The notes below the pieces were generated by a model, which saw nothing but the letters and a program-made list of their open reading frames with translations, searched no databases and was not told where the DNA came from. Positions 42,301-48,281 of a DNA stretch of 48,281 nt are shown here, piece by piece. The position numbers and the translations under genes were made by a program. Origin of the DNA: Myxococcales bacterium (GTDB lineage: Bacteria; Myxococcota_A; Polyangia; Polyangiales; Polyangiaceae); contig JAAZAA010000244.1 in the NCBI GenBank assembly GCA_012514535.1, positions 1 to 48,281 of the forward strand. Reading direction: 5' to 3'. The stretch's first letter is position 1, and the number at the start of each line of letters is the position of its first letter.

Positions 42301-42570
42301 CTCCGGATTCGACGGAGCGGTTCGACGGTTCCAAGTCGGCTGGAGCGATCGGGAGCGATCGGCTGAAGCGGTAACGCGGGGCGGCGTTCGAGCGGCGCCC
42401 ACCGCGCGTGCGGGCTCGAAGGGAGCGCCAGAGCGAGCGCGAGCGCCGCTTCGGGACGAGTGTTCGAGGGGAGATGTTTGGGAGACGTTCGGGGAAACAC
42501 TCCCGGGGAAACGCGACCGCCCCCTGGAGACGCCAGGAGAACGCCGCGTCGCCTTCGCCGGAACCGCCCC

Positions 42571-43476
42571 TCAGACGTAGATGGTCCCCTCGCCCATCAC
42601 GATGCACTGCCCCCCTACCCGCAGGCTCACCAGCTCCGATCCCGAGCGCTCATAGGCGGCGTGCAAGAAGCTTGGTCGACCGACGGCCGCCCCTTGCTGA
42701 AAAACTACTGCGTGTTCGATCGGCAGATCCGCCAAGCCGTGCCGCAGGATGTACCCGAGCAGAGGACCGACCGCGTTCTCGGAGGCGGACTCCTCCAGGA
42801 CGCCATAGGCAGGGGTGAACACCCGGAGGTTCGCCAGCACGCCCGGCGCCACGTCCCGGAGCGTGAAGGTCAGAACGTTCGGCGCCTCGGAGTACCGCAG
42901 GGTCCTCTCCCAGATGCTCTCCCGCAGCTTCGCGGCGGCGAGCACCTGGGGCCCCTTCAGCGGGATGAGGAGGTAGGGGATGCCCGACCAGGCCACCTCC
43001 ACCGGAGACGCGCCGAGCTGGTCGGGGCGCAGGGAGAGCAGGGCGGCGGCGGTCTCCCGCTCGGGGTACACGTTCCCGAACAGGGGCACTTCGTGGCGCA
43101 CGGTGAAGACGGGCGCCGAGAACGCGACGGAGACCGGCTCCTCCGCCTGCTCCAGGACGATCCGCTCCGGCTTGGCCAACCCGTGGTGCTGCCCCCCCTG
43201 CTTGTCGAGGTGCATCGCGAAGACCGTCGCGATCATCGGCAGGCCGGCGCGAGGCAGCTCTACCGTCGGAGTGAACACGCGCACCCGAGGGCGATCCGAT
43301 CCGTCTCCCGGGGGAAACACGAACACGCACTGGGGGAAGTGGAGCTCCCGGGCCACCGCCGCCATCGACAGCGTGTCCAGACCGGACGCGTCCGCGAAGA
43401 CGGCGACCGCCTTGCCGGAGAAGGGCGTCTCCGCGAAGACGTTGACGATCCTGTAGGAGTACAGAGTCCTGCGCAT
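42571..43476 (-). CDS. PhzF-fold protein with altered catalytic residues
   Basis: The 301-residue product follows the PhzF/diaminopimelate-epimerase-like fold along its whole length. N-V-F-A-E-T-P-F-S-G-K-A-V-A-V-F (family N-P replaced by G-K), A-R-E-L-H-F-P-Q-C-V-F-V, V-R-V-F-T-P-T-V-E-L-P and R-V-F-T-P-A-Y-G-V-L-E-E-S are recognisable. The catalytic Glu of PhzF (in the family's S-E-T-x-F block) is Gln here (P-Q-C-V-F). The G-H-x-T segment reads G-L-P-M, and the second-half D-P-V-T-G-N-A reads E-S-A-S-E-N-A. Acid/base isomerisation as in PhzF is therefore doubtful, and it may have a different activity or only bind a ligand. AGAAGG eight bases before ATG 43476 gives a solid start. It stands alone on its strand, upstream of the NRPS-PKS operon. 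Confidence 0.78.
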   Translation of the reverse strand: MRRTLYSYRIVNVFAETPFSGKAVAVFADASGLDTLSMAAVARELHFPQCVFVFPPGDGSDRPRVRVFTPTVELPRAGLPMIATVFAMHLDKQGGQHHGLAKPERIVLEQAEEPVSVAFSAPVFTVRHEVPLFGNVYPERETAAALLSLRPDQLGASPVEVAWSGIPYLLIPLKGPQVLAAAKLRESIWERTLRYSEAPNVLTFTLRDVAPGVLANLRVFTPAYGVLEESASENAVGPLLGYILRHGLADLPIEHAVVFQQGAAVGRPSFLHAAYERSGSELVSLRVGGQCIVMGEGTIYV

Positions 43477-43728
43477 GTTCGGAACCTTCTCGATCGCTTC
43501 GTCTCGTCTGCCCCGCCCCCCTGCTTGCCTAGGGAACTCCGACCCCGCCGGCAACCGGCCAACGACCAAGAGGAGCCGAGGGGAGGAGCGAAGGGGTCAT
43601 GAGAGTCGGGACTGGGTGGACGCGACGGGGGGAGGAGCGAGACACCGGGGGAGGGGCGGAGCGTGGGGGGGGGGACGTGACTTCGCGGGCGGTGAGAGAT
43701 CGGCTGCGTGGTCCAGCGGCCTGTTGGT

Positions 43729-43792
43729 CCCGGTAGGGCGTGGTCCCGGTAGGGCGTGGTCCCGGTAGGGCGTGGTCCCGGTAGGGCGTGAT
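43729..43792. repeat. 16-bp x4 tandem repeat
   Basis: CCCGGTAGGGCGTGGT occurs at 43729, 43745 and 43761, and a fourth copy with one change lies at 43777-43792. It has the same period as the unrelated 16-bp array at 9781-9860 and also has no spacers. Confidence 0.9.
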
Positions 43793-43828
43793 CCCGGCGG
43801 TGCAGGGCCGGCCGGAGAGCTGACCATC

Positions 43829-43863
43829 GGAGGGGCGGGGCGGAGGGGCGGGGCGGAGGGGCC
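43829..43863. repeat. 13-bp tandem repeat, 2.7 copies
   Basis: GGAGGGGCGGGGC is repeated at 43829 and 43842, with a partial third copy at 43855-43863. It is purine-rich, G-tract DNA that could form quadruplex structures. Confidence 0.75.
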
Positions 43864-44499
43864 GGCGGAGAGACCGGCGGCTGAGAGGGGCGCCGGCCGG
43901 GAAGTGGCCAGCGGGGAAACACCCGTGGGGAAACAGTGGCGCTCCAATCTTGGGGAGTCGGGGGTTCGCGGGGCTCGCTGGGTCGAGCGCCTGCGCCCGT
44001 CCCTGGTCCCCGTCCCTGGCGCCCCTCCCTGGCGCCCGAATCGTTGAGGTTGCCCGTCGGCTTCCCTGATCGGATTTTTCCGACCGGTTCTTCCAGTCTA
44101 CCACAAACGACTCACGCACTTCGAGGCGGATCCATTCGGAAACGTTCGGCTCTGTGGATGGCGACGTGCACTCGCGGCGTCGACGGCGACACGGACGACC
44201 CAGCGCTGCCTGTGCGGATGGACTCAGGACGGACACGGAGCGGACATCGAACGTCGTCCGTGGAGTTCTCTGCGGGCGTCCGGGTGACCGGACAAGCTCC
44301 CCCTCGAGAGGGCGCTTGCCTGAACGCCTGAGCGCCAGACGGTATGGTTATCTGGACGGCACGCCCCCGTACGGCGCGCGCCGCGCCGCTGCGGACCCGC
44401 CCGCTGCAGACGAGGGACCACGGCGCCGACCCGGCTCGCGTGACGACCTTTCCATTTTCCCACTAGTCTCCCTCGTTGAACCGGTGCTACGAAGTGACC

Positions 44500-45183
44500 A
44501 TGGCCCGCTCCCACGCTGTCGAGCTCGAGGAACGAGAGGAGGTCACCGAACGACCTTCCCATTTCGCCGAGCTGTCCCCCTCCTTCCAGGCGCTGCGCGG
44601 TTCACTCGACCACTTCGTCGAACAGGTACGCGAGCTCGGCCCCGCGAACACTCCCGAGCAGATCCTGCGTCTCGGCGAGCTCGTGTACGGCGTCATGAGG
44701 GCGACGGCAGCCGACTCGAGCGAGCGCGCGAAGCGTTCCTCCCTGCGACGGATCGCGGCGCACCCCGACGTGCCCTTCAAGGTGACGACCATCTGGCGCG
44801 CCGTCTCCGTCTACGAAATGTCCCTGCGGATTCCCCACCTGTTCGGTGTCGAGGGCTTGGGCATCTCGCACCTGCGGGCGGTCATCGGTCTCGATCCCGC
44901 GGATCAGGAGAGGCTCCTGACTCAAGCCGCGCGGGAACGTTGGACGAAACGTCAGCTCGAGCGCGAGGCGTCGAAGTTCCGCGACGGGAGCCGCGGGCGC
45001 CGGCCGCTCCCACAAATCACCATCTGGGCACGGGAGCTCAAGCGCACCCTCGAGCGCAGCTCCGAGCTGGACGACCTGGAGGACGTGAGCGCCGCGGCCC
45101 GCGCCGAGGCCATCGACACGCTGCGGGAGTTGGAGGCTCGCATCCAGGAGCTCTGCCAGCGCCTCGCCTGCGCCACGGAATGA
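44500..45183 (+). CDS. Helical protein of unknown function
   Basis: I do not recognise this 227-residue protein. Charged helices dominate: an acidic N terminus (E-L-E-E-R-E-E-V-T-E-R), then I-L-R-L-G-E-L-V-Y-G-V-M, a middle segment with A-A-H-P-D-V-P-F-K-V-T-T-I-W-R-A-V (about 85-102), G-I-S-H-L-R-A-V-I-G-L (about 125), W-T-K-R-Q-L-E-R-E (about 148), and a long C-terminal helix that could form a coiled coil (180-225). The H-L-R-x-V and W-x-x-R-Q-L-E blocks recall the N-terminal region of DUF1016 proteins and some ParB-like helical DNA-binding domains, so a nucleic-acid-binding role is a weak guess. Codon bias supports it as real. An in-frame TTG at 44476 is an alternative start. It precedes the ribB-type gene by 293 bases on the same strand. 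Confidence 0.65.
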   Translation: MARSHAVELEEREEVTERPSHFAELSPSFQALRGSLDHFVEQVRELGPANTPEQILRLGELVYGVMRATAADSSERAKRSSLRRIAAHPDVPFKVTTIWRAVSVYEMSLRIPHLFGVEGLGISHLRAVIGLDPADQERLLTQAARERWTKRQLEREASKFRDGSRGRRPLPQITIWARELKRTLERSSELDDLEDVSAAARAEAIDTLRELEARIQELCQRLACATE

Positions 45184-45476
45184 CGCCGTCCGCTCGCCGT
45201 CCGCTGTCGCGCGGGAGGCGCGCGTTGCACGGCGACGATGACGGTGTTAACGCCAAGCACCTGCTGCGAGCGCTCCCTCGGCGTCGCCCAGCGCCTCGCC
45301 CCGCTCCACGGCGTGAACGGCGCGCGCGGCCCCGCAGCGCAAGGACGGCGCGCATTGCACGGCGGCGATGACGGTGTTAACGCCGTGCGCCTTCTGCGTG
45401 CGCTCCGCCCCGGCGAAATCGGACTAGCCGCGGTCGCGCTCGCCCCTGCAGGAGCGTTCCCCGGAAGCGGAAATCG
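45184..45476. promoter_or_regulatory. Upstream region of the ribB-type gene with direct repeat
   Basis: This 293-bp gap has no convincing gene. A 55-bp sequence occurs twice 130 bp apart (45221-45275 and 45351-45405), each copy containing GGTGTTAACGCC, a near palindrome around GTTAAC. No FMN-riboswitch consensus (the AGGGTGAAATTCCC-type core) was found. Confidence 0.5.
45221..45405. repeat. 55-bp direct repeat pair with GTTAAC core
   Basis: Copies at 45221-45275 and 45351-45405 agree at 48 of 55 positions by my count, with the longest shared block CGATGACGGTGTTAACGCC. The A/T-containing core stands out in this GC-rich DNA and is conserved better than the flanks, which fits paired operator or promoter sites ahead of the ribB-type gene. 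Confidence 0.7.
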
Positions 45477-46676
45477 ATGCCTAAATCTCCTCCGAGCACG
45501 CCCCCCACACTCGACATCGCCCCCGAACCCCTCCAGCGGGTGCAGGCGGCGCTCGACGACATTCGCGCGGGCAAGATGGTGATCCTCGTCGACGACGAGG
45601 ATCGGGAAAACGAGGGTGACCTTTGTTTGGCCGCCGATCGGGTCACCCCCGAAGCGGTCAACTTCATGGCCCTCCATGGGCGGGGCCTCATCTGCTTGAC
45701 GCTGACGGATCAGCAGGTGCGTCGCCTCGAGCTGCCGATGATGGCCGCCCCGGGACGGGTGGGCCCCCCCCTCGGCACCGCCTTCACCGTGAGCATCGAG
45801 GCCCGTCGGGGTGTGTCCACCGGCATCAGCGCGAAGGATCGGGCTCACACCATCCGCGTCGCGAGCCACCCGGAGGCGCAGCCCGACGACATCGTCGTGC
45901 CCGGGCACGTGTTCCCGTTGCAGGCCCGGCGCGGCGGCGTGCTGGTGCGCGCTGGCCAAACGGAGGGCTCGGTCGACCTCGCGCGCATGGCGGGGCTCAA
46001 CCCGGCCGCCGTCATCTGCGAGATCATCAAGGACGACGGCTCGATGGCGCGCATGCCGGACCTCGAGGAGTTCGCGGAGAAGCACGGCCTGCGCATCCTC
46101 ACGATCGCGGACCTGATCTCCTATCGCTTGCAGACCGAGCGCCTGGTCCGCTGCCTCGAGGAGGCGTCCCTGGTGCTCGATCAGACGCGCACGCGCTGGA
46201 AGGCGCTCGTGTACGAGAGCACGGTCGATCAGCGGCAGCTCCTGGCCCTCGTGCGGGGAGACCTCGACGGGGACGAGCCCGTGCTGTGCCGCATGCACGC
46301 GGGCGCGACCCTGGGCGACACCTTCAGCTCCACGACGAGCGAAGGGCGCGAGAACCTCCGCGAGGCGATCGAGATCATCGAGAAGGCCGGGCGCGGCGTG
46401 GTCGTGTACCTGCCGCCGCAGGGTGATCTCGCGGGGGAGCTCGCCCGCATGACGAGCGAGCGGAAGGCGGACCCCGAGGCCAGCACCGCGACGGGCGACG
46501 GCAGCCGCCCCCACGGCGGCACCCTGCGCGAGTACGGCCTCGGCGCCCAGGTGTTGCGGGATCTCGGGGTGAAGCAGATCCGTCTGCTCACCAACAACCC
46601 ACGCAAGATCGCCGGCATCCATGGCTACGGGTTGAACGTCGTCGAGAGCGTGCCCCTCGTGTCGATGCGCAAGTGA
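45477..46676 (+). CDS. ribB: 3,4-dihydroxy-2-butanone-4-phosphate synthase fused to a degenerate RibA-like domain
   Basis: The 399-residue product has an intact RibB half (about 15-220): [37 protein letters not shown]-x-G-G-V-L-x-R-x-G-Q-T-E and [13 protein letters not shown]. RibB turns ribulose 5-phosphate into the four-carbon unit of riboflavin. The second half (225-399) follows GTP cyclohydrolase II in fold, ending L-L-T-N-N-P-R-K-I, but it has lost the three zinc cysteines (R-M-H-A-G-A-T for H-S-E-C, T-S-E-G for C-D-C-G) and the catalytic R-Q-E-G-R (reads P-P-Q-G-D). It should not cyclise GTP and fits the ribBX-type variant known in Proteobacteria. GGAAGCGGAA precedes ATG 45477. Confidence 0.93.
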   Translation: MPKSPPSTPPTLDIAPEPLQRVQAALDDIRAGKMVILVDDEDRENEGDLCLAADRVTPEAVNFMALHGRGLICLTLTDQQVRRLELPMMAAPGRVGPPLGTAFTVSIEARRGVSTGISAKDRAHTIRVASHPEAQPDDIVVPGHVFPLQARRGGVLVRAGQTEGSVDLARMAGLNPAAVICEIIKDDGSMARMPDLEEFAEKHGLRILTIADLISYRLQTERLVRCLEEASLVLDQTRTRWKALVYESTVDQRQLLALVRGDLDGDEPVLCRMHAGATLGDTFSSTTSEGRENLREAIEIIEKAGRGVVVYLPPQGDLAGELARMTSERKADPEASTATGDGSRPHGGTLREYGLGAQVLRDLGVKQIRLLTNNPRKIAGIHGYGLNVVESVPLVSMRK

Positions 46677-46704
46677 CTCGACGGCCGTTCTCCCGATAGC
46701 CAGC

Positions 46705-46732
46705 GGCGAGGCTCTCGCGAGCACCGGAGCGG
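46705..46732 (-). repeat. Dispersed 28-nt element, copy B
   Basis: Reverse complement of the element at 36-63 with one mismatch, lying in the 80-bp gap between the convergent ribB-type and histidine-kinase genes. Its core (CTCGCGAG) is self-complementary. Confidence 0.55.
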
Positions 46733-46756
46733 AGCCCCGGGTGAAGCGAAGCTCGA

Positions 46757-47965
46757 TCACGCGTCCGGAGTGGGACGCTCCGGGAACTCCGCGACGAAGG
46801 TGCTGCCCTGGGGCAGGTTGGGCTCCACCCAGATCTGGCCTCCGTGGGCCTCGACCGCCATACGGCAGAAGGCGAGCCCGAGGCCCCGCGTGGTGCTGCG
46901 GGCGCGCCGCGCCCCGTTGCTCACGTGCGGCTCGAAGATCTGCGCCCGATCCTCCTCGGGCACCCCGCGCCCCTGATCCCGCACGGCCAAACGCCACTGC
47001 TCCCGGCCGCGTCTCGTGAGCTCCACTCCGACCGCGCTGCCCTGGGGCGCGAAGGCGAGCGCGTTGTGGATCAGGTTCTCGAGGATCCGCTCGAGCAGGT
47101 CGGGATCCACGGAGACGCGCCCGAGCTCTCCGTCGAACACGGGCGTGAGCTCGATACCGAGCCGAAGAGCAGACGGGCGCACCCGGTGGAGCACTCGCTC
47201 GACCAGGTCCCGCACACGCACCTCCCTGCGTCGTACGGGCAAGGCGTCCACGTCGCTGACGGCGACGTCCTGGAAGTTCTTGACCAGGCGATTGACGTAC
47301 AGGAGCTGATCGCAGATCTGCTCGAGCTCCCGGCGCGTGTCCTCGCTCATGTGCTCGTCGCGAAGGATGGCCTCGGAGTTGAGGATCAAGGCAGCCAGCG
47401 GGTTGTTCAGATCGTGGATCACGAAGCGGGCGAGGCGTTCGCGCTGCTGCAGCACCCTCATCATGCGGCTCTGGGCCCGGCGCAGCTCCAGGAGCACTCC
47501 CACCTGACGTGCCAGCGCCCGGAGGTGTTCTCGCTGCTCCGCGGTGAACTCGCGGGCCACGTGATCGATCACACAGATAGTGCCGAGCCGACTGCCGTCG
47601 GGCACCTCCAGGGCCACGCCCGCGTAAAAGCGGACGTGAGGGCTCGTGAGCACGAGGGGGTCGTCCGAGAACCGCGCGTCTCGACGCGCGTCGGGCACGA
47701 CGAGGATCCGCTCGTCTTCGAGGATGGCGTGCGCGCAGAAGCTGTGGTCTCGCGAGGTCTCCCGGATGTCCAGGCCGACCCGGGCCTTGAACCACTGTCG
47801 TGAACGGTCCAAGAGGCTAATCAAGGCGATGGGCGTCTGACAGAGACCCGCCGCCAACCTGCAGACGTCGTCGAAGCTCTGCTCCTCCATGGTGTCGAGG
47901 ATTTCGTAGGAATAGAGCGTGCGGAGACGCTCTTCCTCGTTGGGGGGAGTAGGGGCTGCGACCAT
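46757..47965 (-). CDS. GAF-domain sensor histidine kinase
   Basis: The 402-residue soluble protein has a GAF domain (about 20-165) of the type starting with L-R-T-L-Y-S-Y-E-I-L-D-T and containing H-S-F-C-A-H-A and F-Y-A-G-V-A-L, frequent in bacterial light/redox/stress kinases. A HisKA segment follows with F-V-I-H-D-L-N-N-P-L (phospho-acceptor His near 184), then an ATPase domain with the N-box E-N-L-I-H-N-A-L, G1 D-Q-G-R-G-V-P-E-E and G2 T-R-G-L-G-L-A-F-C. There are no membrane segments or receiver domain, and no response regulator lies in the window, so the partner is elsewhere. ATG 47965 was preferred; GTG 47986 would add seven residues. It converges with the ribB-type gene. Confidence 0.92.
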   Translation of the reverse strand: MVAAPTPPNEEERLRTLYSYEILDTMEEQSFDDVCRLAAGLCQTPIALISLLDRSRQWFKARVGLDIRETSRDHSFCAHAILEDERILVVPDARRDARFSDDPLVLTSPHVRFYAGVALEVPDGSRLGTICVIDHVAREFTAEQREHLRALARQVGVLLELRRAQSRMMRVLQQRERLARFVIHDLNNPLAALILNSEAILRDEHMSEDTRRELEQICDQLLYVNRLVKNFQDVAVSDVDALPVRRREVRVRDLVERVLHRVRPSALRLGIELTPVFDGELGRVSVDPDLLERILENLIHNALAFAPQGSAVGVELTRRGREQWRLAVRDQGRGVPEEDRAQIFEPHVSNGARRARSTTRGLGLAFCRMAVEAHGGQIWVEPNLPQGSTFVAEFPERPTPDA

Positions 47966-48281
47966 GGAACTCGTCGCTCCCGTCACGTGCCCGACGAATG
48001 GGCCAGACGCGGAACGATCGACATTTCAAATCGGTCACGCGACGCGGATCCTTAGGGGACAGCGGATTTTCCCGGCCATCGCCGCCGCACGGCTCACCGC
48101 GGAGTGGCCGATGAGGTTTGACCGCCGCCTGGCCGCGGCGGGGCTCGTTCCGCCGCTCTGTCGTTCCGCCGCTCCGTTGACCGCAGGTCTGTCGTCCCGC
48201 GGCGCCGCCCGCTCCGTTCTCCGCGGGCCTGTCCTTCGCTGCAACGCCGTCGTCCGCCGCGCCGTCTTCCGCCGCGCCGTC
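47966..48281. other. Gene-free right edge with short repeats
   Basis: No gene is supported upstream of the histidine kinase. The stretch contains GTTCCGCCGCTCTGTC-like units at 48147-48162 and 48163-48178, and a 15-base near-duplicate at 48251-48265 and 48266-48280 that reaches the edge of the window. The kinase promoter should lie near 47990-48060, where A/T is least rare. Confidence 0.5.

Larger units (their letters stand above)
42069..42570. other. Intergenic region with promoter and repeats
   Basis: No gene is supported here. The left part is the leader of the minus-strand operon and carries a candidate promoter (42109-42136). A near-repeat of 24 bases (42249-42272 and 42277-42300, period 28, three differences) follows, then short GGAGCGATC repeats near 42340-42362. 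The right part lies beyond the stop of the PhzF-like gene. Confidence 0.5.
43477..44499. other. 1-kb gene-free region with GC repeats
   Basis: I see no convincing gene in this 1023-bp divergent gap between the PhzF-like gene (minus) and the unknown helical-protein gene (plus). Frames that are open have Arg/Pro/Gly-rich compositions typical of chance ORFs in GC-rich DNA. It holds the 16-bp array at 43729-43792, a 13-bp near-array at 43829-43863, and a small hairpin TCGGA-TTTT-TCCGA at 44070-44083. The A/T-richer part (44060-44120) is the most likely place for promoters. Confidence 0.6.

Noticed and set aside
43600-44331. Open frames of 90-230 codons on both strands
   Set aside because: They run through tandem repeats, have no clear Shine-Dalgarno and show repeat-derived compositions (for example repeated P-T-G-T-T-P-Y-R-D-H), so they are unlikely genes.
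44500-45183. Firm DUF1016 or ParB assignment for the helical protein
   Set aside because: Only short helical blocks are reminiscent; without a profile search the family cannot be claimed.
45184-45476. FMN riboswitch before the ribB-type gene
   Set aside because: The conserved RFN core was not found; only a 55-bp direct repeat is present.
48035-48244. Small minus-strand frame at the right edge
   Set aside because: Arg/Ala-rich, passes through short repeats and has no recognisable feature.

Overview
The window is very GC-rich chromosomal DNA from a bacterium that I would place, with moderate confidence, in the Myxococcota (Sorangium/Sandaracinus-like). The reasons are the GC-rich third codon positions, many lipoproteins (one with a MopE/Stigmatella-type D-G-V-D-D-D-C-D-G motif), GTG starts, a large NRPS/PKS locus and a surface-polysaccharide locus full of short tandem repeats. 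No tRNA, rRNA, transposase, phage gene, CRISPR array or replication origin was seen.

Left flank (1-8.6 kb): two polytopic membrane proteins, a GT-C-like protein and a GT87-family glycosyltransferase, are divergently arranged. They are followed on the minus strand by an LpqC-type esterase lipoprotein, a large metal-motif lipoprotein and an overlapping di-heme (MauG/bacterial cytochrome c peroxidase family) lipoprotein.

Glycan locus (8.7-24.3 kb): UDP-glucuronate decarboxylase (UDP-xylose supply), two GT4 and two GT2 glycosyltransferases, a 55-residue membrane miniprotein, an O-antigen ligase/polymerase-like protein, a lipoprotein with a possible sugar-hydrolase fold, a hexapeptide O-acetyltransferase, an OafA-type membrane acyltransferase, a membrane-anchored EEP phosphodiesterase and a degenerate tyrosine-kinase/ParA-like protein. 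A plus-strand set, GT2 - PLP decarboxylase - ATP-grasp ligase, closes this part. This is the content of an exopolysaccharide cluster, but no flippase, Wza or intact Wzc lies inside the window.

NRPS-PKS operon (24.4-42.1 kb, minus strand): a single tightly packed six-gene unit. It begins with a WcaJ-type polyprenyl-phosphate sugar phosphotransferase and continues with a membrane-anchored alpha/beta hydrolase, a 2309-residue A-PCP-KS-AT-ACP-aminotransferase protein, a 2195-residue C-A-PCP-C-A-PCP protein without thioesterase, and two alpha/beta hydrolases whose nucleophile elbows carry Arg and Cys instead of Ser. Adenylation codes read by eye suggest Pro-like, Gly and Gly-like substrates. The AT is malonyl-type and the aminotransferase should convert the beta-keto thioester to a beta-amino acid. 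Having the enzyme that starts a lipid-linked glycan at the head of a beta-amino-peptide assembly line is the most interesting feature: the peptide may be attached to, or be co-regulated with, the polysaccharide.

Right flank (42.5-48.3 kb): a PhzF-fold protein with altered catalytic residues, a helical protein of unknown function, a RibB protein with a dead GTP-cyclohydrolase-II-like half, and a GAF-histidine kinase. Intergenic DNA throughout carries 13-, 16-, 18- and 34-bp tandem repeats and a dispersed 28-nt element.
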